Shown in pieces: positions 24,401 through 34,844 of a stretch of DNA of 64,000 nt. The stretch is from Euptelea pleiosperma (taxonomy: Eukaryota; Streptophyta; Magnoliopsida; Ranunculales; Eupteleaceae). Every line of letters starts with the position of its first letter. Position 1 is the stretch's first letter. The stretch lies in contig CM068553.1 of the NCBI GenBank assembly GCA_035048495.1, forward strand, positions 5,883,259 through 5,947,258. The letters are read 5' to 3'. The notes below the pieces were generated by a model that was not told the DNA's origin, made no database searches, and saw nothing but the letters and a program-made list of their open reading frames with translations. A program made the position numbers and the translations under genes.

Positions 24401-27400
24401 ATTTATGGAATGAACCTAATCATATGATATTACGTCAACTTTTCTGAGTAGACAAAACTTATACAAATAATTGCAACCTGATGGTGGAGATGAAAACGTT
24501 GAACGACAATGTTATCTTGGTCAATTTCTTCCCAACATAAGAAAGCAAAATGCAGCTGTATTCCCAGTTCCATTTTTAGCTCCAGCAAGAATATCACTTC
24601 CAGTTAAATTTATTGAAATACTTTTTTCCTGGATAGAAGCAGGTATCCCAATCACCACGCCCTTATGGTATGCATCTAAACGCCAATGACCTCAATCTTT
24701 CTTATTGACAAAACAAACCCTATATAAATTATCGCAATCAGATGGTGGAGATCAGAACCTTGAATAGCATTGTAATCTTGATCAATTTTTTCCAATGCAG
24801 GAATGCTAAATGCAGCCGTCTTTCCTGTCCCATTTTTAGCTCTAGCAAGAATATCACTTCCAGTTAAAGCAATTGGAATGCTTTCTTCCTGGATGGGAGA
24901 AGGTCTTTCAAACCCCTTTTCATATATACCCATAAGCAGCTCGCGTTTCAGAAAGTAGTCTTCAAATTCATTTCCTTTAGTAGCGGTCACATCCTGGAAT
25001 AAACACAATAAAGATTAAATCAGAACATGTACTGAACAAAAAAAGACATGCCATAAAACGTGGTCCAAATCACCAAAGAAGGTCCATATACAAATGGAAT
25101 TCCATAAGCTCAACTAACTATTAGCAACATATAGTTTTGTCTTGTGAATAAATCTCAGTGAAAAGAATTAACAAGTCGCCTGCACTGAACAAGTGAAGTT
25201 CTTATATGCTATCTTTTACTTTGGTAGGTTAGTTTCAGTCAAACCTGTAACTTGAAGTTGTGTAAAGGGGATTGCCAACTATGGGGCTCAACCCTCAGAC
25301 GTATACCAAATGAATATGGAAATCTGTTCTCAAGCTCTCATGTGTAAATAGAAGGCCTTGTAGCTTGTGGGAAGACAAAGTCAAAAGGATGAAGGATTTT
25401 TGTTCAAGTCCGGACGACATTAATACCTTCAAGAAGATTGCATGTTCTGCCACTGTTTTTCATATCTGGCATGAAAGAAATCGCAGAATTTTTCAGAACC
25501 AGTTCCTTGGCTGTGAAGACATTACTAGAAGAATTATTGGAGACACTTGTGATCCATTTAGTCACATCAGTCTGTCTATTGTCGACACTCCATATTCTAG
25601 GGCATTTTGCGATTTGTGGGGAGTATTTATTAATCTTCTGCATCCTGAACCTATTTGATGCTCGTGGCAACCTCCAGAAGAGGGGGGTTTGGTGCCTCAA
25701 TTCGGATGGTTCTATGTCGGATGATCATGCCGGTTATGGATGTATTATCTGCAATCACATGGGTGAGCCTCTGTTAGGATTGGGAGGTGGGTGCTTGCCA
25801 TCTTTGATTCTCCTCTACACGTTAATGGCTGTGAAAAAGGGTCTCAATATTGCTATGAACGGTCAAATCAGAAAAATCAAAATTCTAACCGACTCCAATG
25901 GGGCTGCAGACTATTTAAATAACAAAATCAGTTGGATATGTGATGCAGTCAGCTTCAGGAGGCATAACTTTTTACTTATATATCCAATTGAGAAGCAGCC
26001 AAATGCATTAGGAAGCTATTTCTGATATCTACAATAGCTATTTCACAGCTTTTGTCAAGATTACGACGTTTGGAGCTTCAAAACTGTGTTAGAAATCTGA
26101 ATGTATTGGCAATGGCATGATTTTAGCATATTTTAATTTTCAAAGATGAATTTTAATATAAAATTATCGCATGCATTTAGATCATAGATGATCTCACGAT
26201 GTCATTCATGGGCGATACCGAAACGTATCGGAAGTATCGTTCAAACGTTAGAGCAAATTTACACATAAGATGATACATCATTTGATTTCGGACGAAACCA
26301 ACTGAAACGTATGCAGTTTTTTCATCCTATAGCGAAACCTAAAAGAAATGGATGAAACGTTTCGGTTTCGACTGAAACTTTGAACCATGTCTAACTTAAG
26401 AGAACTTTTTAAAGAAGATGGAGGGATTAGAAAGACAATGTTTAAATATTAGAAAGGATCAGGCTCCCAGGCAGGATGGACTCTGACTTCCTTTTCGAAT
26501 CATGTAGGGCCATCACTAGTGATTTGAATGCTACTATTGTTTGTGAACTTAAGAAGGGTGCTGAGAAAATTGGAGATTTCAAGGCCATTATTTTGGTGAA
26601 CAGATCCATAACATTAAGTTGAAGAGTTAACATGCATCTACATGAGATAATTAGTCAGATAAATTAAGTACTTTGATAAAGAGCACAGAGATCATGGTTC
26701 AAAGGCGCAGGTTTCGTTTCGGTAGTTTCAGTGGTTTCAGTCTAAAACTTGGCGAAACCAAAGTAAAGGAGAAGTTTGATAGTTTCAGTAGTTTTGGTAG
26801 TTTGGATCTGAAACTTGGCGAAACCAAAATGAAGGAGAAGTGCGGTAGTTTCAGACCGAATCAACCAAAATAGACAAAATTGGCCCGAAACTTATGAATA
26901 ACCCCATGGTATTTGGTGTCGCCCTTAACCGAAACTTTCAACCATGGTAGACTAGGCAATGGAACAATGTAGATTAAAGATTTGCACAGTTAGGTCTTAG
27001 GAGGCTCCCTTCATCTCACTTTCGAAAAAGGTACAGGGATCCTTAAGTCAGTAGACTAGGCAATGGAACTATGTCAATTGAAGGTTTTTGCACAGTCAGA
27101 ACTTAGGAGGCTCCCCCGCTCTCACTCAAAAAGATGTTTAGTGAATTTTGGATTTTTTGTTTTAATTGGATGAATGATAAATCGCAACAACAAACTCAAG
27201 TTTCTCAAAAGAAACTTATCAACCTTAATCCGCCCATGAAAACACCATGTTAGTTTTGATATATTAATTGATCACATGTCACTCATGAAAGATTCCTAAG
27301 AAAGTTCAACTTCACGTATATAATATTGAACAAGTCTGTAACAGTATTATTTGCACTCATACCTCTGTCTTGTAACGTGTATCACTTGGTGGTATCTTTA

Positions 27401-30272
27401 GTCGTGCCTTCCAATCTTGAGAACTAGAGGAAACAAAGAAAAAAGATAAGTTCAATTTATGCAAGAAATAATCACCATAAATGTAATAGACTCTCTAGAA
27501 ACATACAAATTTAAAGATTTCGTTACTAATGCCGCTACACTTCAATAAAATTTGCAGCAAGTCAGAAAGTTAAAAGTTGGCCTCTACAAGTTAAAGTTGT
27601 TAAACTTAAATATGATTGTTGAGTTGGCCTCTGCAGGGAGAGATGGAAACATGTTGTGGTCGTACTTTTTTATTAATGGAAAAAATTTAGTTAGTTTTAC
27701 GAAGAGATGTGTCATAAAATAAGTGTGCCTCACACGTGAGGACACGTGCTACATGTGCACCTCACTCTCTGATGCGCACGCGTCATTTACCTCACCAAGA
27801 TATCTAAGACCCAAACCCCCTTATCTTTAGGTTTACAAATGACTTTCATAACAAGATCATATATCTTCACCAGTGCCTTAACAAAGTGGGATGTACACCT
27901 CTAGGGTCACGCATCGAGTTTTGGTACCTCAATGCAAGTCTAGAGGCATGCACCCCAAACACCTTATAGAACATGGATTGTTATATTAATATATTTTTGT
28001 ACGGAATGTCCCATGTCTAAAGTTTTTTAGTTTACCGTGCCAAACACATGAGGACACTTGCGCACTTCTAGTGTAGTCAAAAGTGTTAGGCGACAAGGAT
28101 CCCTCAGGCAAGGTGAAGCCAACATGAAGCTTAGGCGACAATTTATTTATTTATTTTATAAGAATTAAAGAAATAAAATAAATATTGTTACAAGGATTAA
28201 AGGAAAAAAGAAATAGAGCACATAGCCACATTGTACCAAAATAGAATTAAAAGAGCAAAGCTCTTTGCTGAGTACTAAATAGCTATATGCGAAATAAACA
28301 CAAAAAGTAAAATATTTAATGGCTTAGCACCACATCTAATAGGTCAAAACCAAAATACTTTAGTGACTTAATGACACATCTAATAGTTTAAATCAAACAC
28401 ATAATTGTTCAAACTTCAAATAAAGTCAAATTCATAGACCCCAAATCATTAAAGTCCTACTGTTCAACATCCCAACAATCAATCATCAAAAAATATGAGC
28501 AGGAGGCTTACTTTCTCCTCTTGTTAGGGTATAGAAAATGGTTCATTTATAAGGTTTAATCATCAAAAAATATGAGCAGGAGGCTTACTTTCTCCTCTTG
28601 TTAGGGTATAGAAAATGGTTCATTTATAAGGTTTAATCATCAAAAAATATGAGCAGGAGGCTTACTTTCTCCTCTTGTTAGGGTATAGAAAATGGTTCAT
28701 TTATAAGGTTTATGTGTATATATCTTTGGGCTTTTCTTATACAGTTATACGTAAATTACAAATAACATCATGGTTCAAAGCAAGGTTTAAAAGGGGCCAT
28801 TATAACGGTATAACGGACTGGGGGTGTTACCGTTTTTTTCCGTTATAATGGCTGTTATAAAGAAAATAACGTACAGGGGGGAAACGGAAAATAACATAAA
28901 TAACGGAAAAAATGGCACCGGAATTCATTCAAATAAATGGAAAATAACGGAAATAATGTACTTTTTTCCTCAAAATTTTCCAGAAAATAACGGTCGGTAT
29001 TTTTGTTATAACGGAAAATAACAGCCGTTATTTTATGGGCATTTTAACGGTACATAACGTAACGGAGGAGGTCCGAATCCGTTATAACAACCATTTTTTA
29101 AACCATGGTTCAAAGTACACGATATCATTTCAGTATATTCATGGGGATACCGAAACGTATTGGAAGTATCATTCGGTTTCGGATGAAACTTCCTGAAACC
29201 GAAATGAAATGTTAGTGCAAATTTACACATAAGATGAAGTATCGTTCAATTTCAAACGAAACCAACCGAAACGTATGTAGTTTCGTCCTATAGCGAAACA
29301 GAAACGAAGCGGACGTTGGTTTCAGCCAAAACTTTGAACCATGTATAACATTGACCTTATAGGTATGAATCGTATGATCTATTTCTAATATATAAAGTAC
29401 ATAAGACATCAATTTTGTATTAGCGCCTGCCTTGTTTTAAGCGTTAGGGTCTCAACTAGGTGAGGCTTTGACTACATTGAGCACTTCCAAACTTGGAACT
29501 CATACCACTTGTCGTCGCTCTCCCAACAAAGTTTCAAGCTGCCGCATACCCATGTCCTCATCAAGCCTAATAGAAGTTTCAAGTTTTTAAATCTTGCTAA
29601 TTGGTGGTTAGCAACCTCACTACTTTGGATTGAAATTAAACAACCTTTCTCTTTTCATTTTTTACGAAAAAAATCCATTTGTTCTGAGTTCCGTTCAGTT
29701 TAATGTCAGTCTTCACTATTTCTAGTTCACTTCCTACCACATAATGTAACTGCATTGCAATATTCTCACTAATCTTGTGTATCTAATTTACAAAATAAAA
29801 AAAATATTCAACCAATAAATCCTACATCAGTCTAAAGTCTAAACACAATTTTTAGCTTGTTTCTTATTACGAAGGCCTTTCTCTTCTCTTCCCAACTTAT
29901 ACTGCTGTAGTGTTCGTAATTAACATTTTTGACATACAAATACTAAAATACCCAGGGGAACTATGAATATTCCAAAATAGGAAATAGAACAAACACAAAA
30001 GAGAACAGAACACCAAACAATAAAATGTACCTCGAATCAACGCTTTCTGACTGTACTGCTTTTTCAACTTCATTAGCACCTGAATCAGTCCCCATCGGAT
30101 TTCTTCTCAGCCATTGCTGCTGCTGCTGCTGATGAAACTGCTGCGGATTCTGCACAGGATTCCTTTGCACGTACTGCTGTTGAGGGTTTCTAGCTTGAAA
30201 ATTAGGGTTTGAGTTAAAATTTCCACCGCGACCGTTGCCGATCCCGGGAGGATATCTACCTCGCGTATTCAT
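18451..30272 (-). CDS. RH8: DEAD-box RNA helicase, DHH1/DDX6 type (RH6/RH8/RH12-like), nine exons
   Basis: Exons on the minus strand: 30031-30272, 27363-27423, 24759-24993, 22408-22646, 21498-21749, 21215-21395, 18794-18882, 18648-18721 and 18451-18529. All junctions are GT-AG, phases agree and the sum is 1452 nt (483 aa plus TGA). The N-terminus is Gly/Asn/Gln-rich with a Gln run, as in plant RH6/RH8/RH12. Then come the Q motif ([14 protein letters not shown]), Walker A (AKNGTGKT, about aa 153-160), [27 protein letters not shown] (aa 258-261, split between exons 4 and 5), [17 protein letters not shown] and [10 protein letters not shown], ending AIYCR. The family acts in the cytosol in P-bodies, in mRNA decapping and translational repression. 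No broken codon was found, so it is probably functional. Introns of 2.1-2.6 kb hold many transposon pieces. The choice among RH6, RH8 and RH12 is not resolved. Confidence 0.95.
19335..20420. mobile_element. Tourist-like composite element in helicase intron 6, truncated
   Basis: It starts at TTAGGGCATGTTTGG and matches, with divergence, the intact 965-bp element at 41333-42297 (shared GAGAGAATATATT, AATTAACTTCACGRCTAAAT, GTTATCCTGTGCACT). It contains core-family palindromes (19830-20180, partly duplicated) and an array of 68-70-bp units. The right terminus seen in the 41-kb copy is missing. Confidence 0.55.
20200..20400 (+). repeat. Three tandem units of about 68-70 bp (GTGCCACGTGTCATATTGG)
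   Basis: Units of about 68-70 bp contain AAGGTGTGYCACGTGTCAT, TTGGTAGATATACGAGGGG, TCCCAACATTC and GTGGGCCCAAA. The same unit is repeated at 41840-42065. Confidence 0.7.
20470..20770. repeat. Dispersed repeat related to 22890-23280
   Basis: ATACTACTCTTCATTTCC and AAATCCAGGACA recur in both places (here near 20517 and 20540; there near 22950-22985), with GATACGGAT-type motifs and a closing TATCGCGTG block (20695; 23253). It is probably a decayed mobile repeat in the helicase introns. Confidence 0.4.
22760..23290. repeat. GATACGGATACAGG-rich dispersed repeat in intron 3
   Basis: It holds runs of GATACGGATACAGGTACAG and related inverted motifs (AGTATCCGGTACCAGTGTC) that can pair. It shares phrases with 20470-20770. 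Non-coding. Confidence 0.4.
23291..24266. other. Intron 3 interior, nothing specific
   Basis: AT-rich sequence of the helicase intron, with no ORF or repeat pair that I can support. Confidence 0.4.
24267..24405. mobile_element. Short Tourist-style MITE in intron 3
   Basis: The left end GGCATGTTTGGCTGCAGGAC and right end GTCCTTGCAGCCAAAAGCAC are inverted copies around an interior of about 100 bp. No clear target duplication. Confidence 0.5.
24455..24665 (-). pseudogene. Decayed tandem copy of helicase exon 3 and its donor side
   Basis: This stretch aligns along its length with 24710-24905, which spans the end of exon 3 and its splice donor. Shared blocks include CAGATGGTGGAGAT/ACCTGATGGTGGAGAT, CCATTTTTAGCTC, CAGCAAGAATATCACTTCCA and TTTTTTCCTGGAT. 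Differences, an 8-bp deletion and substitutions break the reading frame, so it is a non-coding ghost exon within intron 3. Confidence 0.8.
25365..26130 (+). mobile_element. LINE (L1-type) 3' fragment with RNase H, in helicase intron 2
   Basis: Plus-strand translation gives a zinc-binding/RT-tail region ([18 protein letters not shown], from about 25440) and then, in a different frame, an RNase H-like block ([19 protein letters not shown] at about 25696; [15 protein letters not shown] at about 25880). These are hallmarks of plant L1 LINEs with RNase H. A frameshift between the blocks and stop codons show decay. It is antisense to the helicase. Confidence 0.75.
26185..26390. mobile_element. GAAACGTATCGG-family MITE in intron 2
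   Basis: It shares CCGAAACGTATYGGAAGTAT, GCAAATTTACACATAAGATG and ACTTTGAACCATG with the copy at 29100-29345. No coding content. Confidence 0.55.
26395..26640 (+). mobile_element. LINE reverse-transcriptase fragment in intron 2
   Basis: Broken plus-strand frames show KDQAPRQDG and further on [20 protein letters not shown], then ILVNRSI. This is the LINE RT region normally written KAPGPDG ... LIPKK ... FRPISLVN. It lies downstream of the RNase H fragment instead of upstream, so it is a separate piece. Confidence 0.6.
26690..26955. mobile_element. GGTTCAAAG...CTTTCAACC MITE with internal duplication
   Basis: Starts ATGGTTCAAAGG and ends CTTTCAACCATGG. Inside, a block of about 75 bp containing CTTGGCGAAACCAAA and ATGAAGGAGAAG is present twice. 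Confidence 0.55.
27424..28480. other. Left part of helicase intron 1
   Basis: AT-rich, with an ACGTG-rich patch near 27730-27785. No gene or complete transposon recognised. Confidence 0.4.
28481..28711 (+). repeat. Three identical 77-bp tandem repeats in helicase intron 1
   Basis: Units start at 28481, 28558 and 28635 with AATCATCAAAAAATATGAGC and end ...TTTATAAGGTTT. I see no differences between the copies, which suggests recent amplification. Confidence 0.95.
28770..29106. mobile_element. TAACGG-type hairpin element in intron 1
   Basis: Starts GGTTCAAAGCAAGGTTTAAA, followed by AACGGACTGGGGGTGTTACC, and ends TTTTTTAAACCATGG. The interior is (A)AATAACGG-rich. Sister of the element at 46806-47575. 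Its right end is directly joined to the next MITE. Confidence 0.65.
29100..29345. mobile_element. GAAACGTATTGG-family MITE in intron 1
   Basis: Bounded by ACCATGGTTCAAAGT and ACTTTGAACCATG, an inverted pair. The interior carries CCGAAACG / CGTTTCGG-type motifs. Close relative of 26185-26390. Confidence 0.65.
29346..30030. other. Right part of helicase intron 1
   Basis: No repeat or gene recognised. Short ORFs only. Confidence 0.4.
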
Positions 30273-31246
30273 TAGAAGGATCTATCGAACCTAATGAGAC
30301 AGCTCTATTCCAACACAAGAAAGAGGCGAAATACACATACAAAAATCACCACCACAATAACCGCAATCAATCGAATATATTTAAAAATATAGGTAGATTC
30401 GACCAGTAGAACTTCGAATTAGAGAAAAACCATGGAAAGAAAACTCCATTTTTTAGTCTTTTGAAGATCTTTCAAGTCCTACTCACAAAAAATTACAGAA
30501 AATCCTGAACGAAAAACAGAAGATCTGACGTGAATAAAAGGAAAAAACTTTCGATTTCACACAATTTTGAAGAGCAAAATCAAAATTTACTCGTAACTCT
30601 TTGACACGCTTGTTGCAAGGAAATGCGAAGCAGTTGAGGGAAGGGGTTTTGTCACTTCATGGCAGTTTCGGAGGAAAAGCTTCTCGTAGGGCATCATCAA
30701 TGAGAGACAAGAATAGTTTAAATTGCAGAGGGATCCCTGTCTTTAATCGAATTAGCTAAAATATCCCTATATTTTTTCAAACGACCTAAACCTCCCTTGC
30801 AAATACTTAAATGCTAGGGTACGGCATGGGAAGAGCCATATCCGACCCAATTCAAACCCGTATTTAGCACGTTTGGGTCATTAATGTTTTGATCTGAATC
30901 GGATATGAATCCATGTAATTCGGTCTGATTCAAATTCGAGACGGATTTGGATCATGGTTTTATGCATTCAGGTCCACTCATATCCTGAGTATGGGTTTGG
31001 ATCCTTGATAAAATGTGTTATTCTGTAGTCGATCAGGATCTTCCTATGAAGATCACGGTTCCGATTTGGATAACGTGTAACCTAGTCGGATTCAGATCCA
31101 GATCTGGATCACACTATTTTAAATTAAGGTCTTTGGCCCGGGTCTGGACCTTATGTGATCAGACCGGGTCCAATCCATTTCATGCTCTGTTTTTCACCCC
31201 TTAAAAAGCATTTCTTCCAACTTTTAAATTCCTGAACAGTACCTGG
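30273..31246. other. Helicase 5' flank, then repeat-like DNA
   Basis: The first 400 bp should hold the 5' UTR and promoter of the minus-strand helicase; no firm TATA box is visible. Bases 30840-31160 are full of GGATCC / GGATCTGGATC and TCGGATTC-type motifs and look like another self-complementary repeat. Confidence 0.4.
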
Positions 31247-31620
31247 TAGGGATGTCAATTTTTCCCATCTAACTGAAAAACCGAATCAGAACCGGGACCG
31301 AAAACACCTTTTTCTGGTTCCACATTTTTGGGAACCAATAAAAAAAGAAGCAGAACTAAAACCAAACTGAAAATAACGATTCCAGTTCTGGGTAGTTAGA
31401 TTTGGACCCGAAAACAATAAGAATTGGAAATGATAAATAAATACAATGTTAAAATTGTAATATTATCAAGATTTGTACCAATATATACCCAGAAGCGGAT
31501 TATTGGTTCCGATTCCGGATCCATTATTTTGAGAACCGGAACCGATAAGAACTGGAAATATCAGTTCCGGTTCTAGGTGCCTTAAGAATCGAACCGGAAC
31601 CGACCAATTGACACCCCTAG
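31247..31620. mobile_element. GAACCGG-rich hairpin element, second copy
   Basis: Ends TAGGGATGTCAATT and AATTGACACCCCTAG. Contains CCACATTTTTGGGAACC and GAACCGGAACCG-type motifs. Homologous to 3967-4347. Confidence 0.7.
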
Positions 31621-32474
31621 TACATGGGGACTGGGGAGCAAGGAGTAGGGATGCATATCGCCTGGGCTGGACTGGCCCAACAGTCACTCGAGGCCCGACA
31701 CTAAACTCAAGAATATAGTTAGCAATTCGGAGTCTGGCAAAAATGCGGTGCAGAAAATGTTCAGAGTACAATTTGGGTCTATCATTTAAAAATGCATTAA
31801 AAAATTTGGCAAAAATAATGTAAAAAATATATTTACAATTTTTGTCTTATAAAATGAATTTTCATGTTCAAAACTAAATAATGCGGGAATTATTCGAGAA
31901 TAATTCAATTATGTCAAAAAATATGCAAATTTTTCATTATCTTTGAATAGGACGTTGTTTGGATAATTTGTACGGTTCGCGAATAATTCGAGAATTTACT
32001 AACAGTAATAGAGTCGCTTACGAGCAAAATGGTCATTGGCAAGGTGTTTGGCCACACGCAGAACGCATAACTGCCATAAGGTTGTAATTTCCATAATAAT
32101 TTATTACCAATAACCAAAAATAGTAAACATATCCTTGCCTGATACTTTCCTTCCTTAAAAAGGGTACAGAGAGAAAGACAAGTTATGCTTGGATTGGCTT
32201 GTCCATTAGGGCTTTGGTTCAAGGTAGTAGAACTTGTAACCCAAGATTCCTACAAAAGAAAAGCGCTTAAATAAAGCAAAAGTTGAAAGAAAAAGGATTG
32301 TGAAAAGATGGAAGAAAGGAAATAAAATATATTCTCCTTAGTTGAAGCCCATATCTTTCAAACTTTTCCCTCTCCAAGCTTTTCTCCTCCTGCTTTGATT
32401 TCCTTTACACACCACCCAAGGAATAACTTCATCATCAACAACTTCTCTTTCTCCTCCTTTCTCTGTTTCTTTCT
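31621..32474. other. Intergenic, SEC22 upstream region
   Basis: Contains GCTGGACTGGCCCAACAG-type repeat sequence near 31670 and paired GAATAATTCGAGAAT motifs (31890, 31983). Bases 32300-32470 are CT-rich, as in many plant core promoters. No other gene. Confidence 0.4.
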
Positions 32475-32480
32475 TATAAA
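32475..32480 (+). promoter_or_regulatory. TATA box of the SEC22-like gene
   Basis: TTCTTATAAAGAG lies 84-89 bp before the ATG at 32564 within CT-rich sequence, which would give a 5' UTR of about 55 nt. Confidence 0.55.
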
Positions 32481-32563
32481 GAGCTCTTCCCTTCTCCATT
32501 GTCACCTCCAACAAAACCTCTTCACACTGTTCACAGTGACCCTTTTAGCTTTTTTGGGGGGAA

Positions 32564-34335
32564 ATGGTTAAGCTAACCATAGTTGGGAGGGTTAGTGATG
32601 GGTTGCCTCTTGCTCAAGGCCCTAGATATTTGAGTGAAGAGAATGAGAATATGTTATTTTACAAGCAACAAGGGGAGTTCATACTCAAAGAGATCTCCAG
32701 AGGGGCCCTCCCACCTTCAAAGATGTCAATTCGCATTGAGCACCACTGCTTCAAGTATCCTTTTTCTTCTCCTTGTTTATTTGATTTCTAGATTTTTCAA
32801 GATAGAGAATTCTACACATGTAGACTTAATTTTTGTAGCAGGCAATGCATACAACCATCTGTTTTTCTATGATCTTTGCGCTTTCATTGATTTTCCTTAA
32901 TTTGTGGATGGTAAGCTACTTGGTCGAGAACGGGCTCTGTTACATCACATTGTGTGAATCGTCGTATCCAAGAAAACTAGCTTTCCATTATCTACAGGAT
33001 TTGCAAAAGGAGATTGAGAAGGTGGATATCAAATTTGTAGAGACAATTACCAAACAATACGGTTTCATTAGATTAGGTAATTTTATTTCCAAATATGAGT
33101 TAATTGTTATGTTTTATTGTTAGACAAAATTAATGAAAAGGGCTAATCTTATTGATTAAAATTTAAAATACATTTGATTTTTTCTCCTGTTATTTTCCAT
33201 AACATTGTGACCCTTGGTTTAGACTGCTATTTGACATATGTCGATACTGATTTCAATGAACTCATTTTTTTCGGTCTCTCGGTGCATAGACAATGTGATT
33301 GGGAATATCAGAAAGCAATATTTAGATACAAGAACTCAGGCAAATATCTCTAAGCTAAACGCTAATCGTCGACAGGACCTAGATATTGTTACAGAAGACA
33401 TCTCCAAAATCATAGAAAATAAGCGAAAATCAGGTAGAATTTCCTTTTCCTTTTCATTTGATCATATTTATTTTTGTTCTGTTAATTTAATTGTTACCGT
33501 TATGGAAGCGTTGTTTATCAAGATACTATGTTTTTTTTTTCTTCCACATGGACAGAGATTTTAGAAAGAGCATTGTCCCATCGTACCGTATCCCCAATAT
33601 GGTGTTCCCCGTGTCTTGAGGTGAGCAAATCAGCAAGCTATAACATAATCTTATGCATACCTGAGAATTTTGTGATTAAATCTACAACCCTCGGTTTTTT
33701 TTTTTTGCTGAGCTATCACCCTTGATTTAAGACAACCAAATTTGAATCTTTACATGAAACCAAATCCAACAGTTTAAGATGTGGGCTGCCCAGTTGTATG
33801 ATGGCTCCATTCACATGTTAAATGAAGTTTGGTCTAATTAGTAGAATCTCATTACTGCTTGCATAAGATGACTATATTTCCCTGTGGTATTACTTCTTAA
33901 GGTGAGATTTCATAATATGCAATGGAATTGGTGGACCATGTAGTCAATTTGTTTCTACAGTTGATGGGTCATCATGTGAATATTGGATTGACTACATCCC
34001 AAAATTAGACCCATTCAACACTACCATCCATCCAATCTATCCTGTTCTTTTGGATGGTCAAAATTATAGCAACTTTTTTTGTGTGGCGTGTGGGTGGGTT
34101 TACTGGGAAACATTGTTCAATTTAAATTAATCAGAATCGGTATACAATGCTAGATTTCCAATGGTGATTAGTATTAGACCTGATGTCTCAGATCTCCCCA
34201 GTTCAATTGGGTCAATTCTAATTTTTTTTTCTTTCTCCTGCACAGATGATTATCTTGAAATGGACACCAATTACCATCCTTCTTTCTGTTGCCGTTGTTC
34301 TCTTATGGACCAGTTTCATCCTCACAGACTACTGA
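32564..34335 (+). CDS. SEC22-type longin / 25.3-kDa vesicle transport protein-like, five exons
   Basis: Exons 32564-32754, 32916-33076, 33290-33433, 33556-33620 and 34246-34335 join with GT-AG borders and matching phases to 651 nt (216 aa). The N-terminus (MVKLTIVGRVSDGLPLAQGP) and following FYKQQ, HHCFNYLVENG and YPRKLAFHYLQDLQKE form a longin domain (about aa 1-125). TRTQANISKLNANRRQDLD begins a SNARE-like stretch. LKWTPITILLSVAVVLLWTS (about aa 191-210) is a C-terminal membrane anchor. Family members are ER/Golgi membrane proteins in vesicle transport. The segment between residue 165 and the anchor contains SHRTVSPIWCSPCLE and lacks the usual heptads of an R-SNARE, so fusion activity is uncertain. 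This matches the plant 25.3-kDa SEC22-like group rather than canonical SEC22. Confidence 0.9.
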
Positions 34336-34497
34336 TGTTCTAATGACTTCCTTTGGAGTCAAATAAGAAGAAGAAGCCTGTTCATTTCCTTTGGATTTGA
34401 AAAAGAAAGGAAGAATAAGCTAAGATTCCAAAATGACCAACCTTTGTATTTTGAGAGGGAACAAGGAAGATGTGAATTGAAGTTTGTAAATCCCAGT

Positions 34498-34503
34498 AAT
34501 AAA
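34498..34503 (+). terminator. Poly(A) signal of the SEC22-like gene
   Basis: AATAAA lies 163 nt after the stop codon, a usual 3' UTR length. Confidence 0.5.
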
Positions 34504-34844
34504 GTAGGAGACACATATTTGGTGTTTCCTGATTTTTAAGGAGTCTCTTTTCTCTAATGAGGTATGTATTTGGAATTGGGTGCATTTTTTGTGTCATTGA
34601 TGTAGCAAATTCATTAGCACAAATTACTTCCAGGTTTGAAGGAGAGATTCCTAATCCATTGGTAGAGCTTTAAATTAGCTTTCAAACAAGCTTTAGAGTT
34701 TGGAAATATGACATCAAACAGTAAGTTATGTGACTGCGTGAAATGAGAGCAAGAGAGGAGAGGAATGAAATGGCGGAATTTCGATCCAAAATCAAGAAAG
34801 AAAATGTGGAAGGGTGTTTGGTTGCAATCATAAATCATTCATAA
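34504..34844. other. Intergenic, nothing recognised
   Basis: Short ORFs only. Confidence 0.35.

Noticed and set aside
24471..24689. Plus-strand ORF in helicase intron 3
   Set aside because: It is the reverse of the decayed exon 3 copy.
29961..30030. Extension of the first helicase exon past 30031 to the ORF end
   Set aside because: A perfect GT donor at 30030 and phase match to exon 2 show that the following hydrophobic residues are intron.
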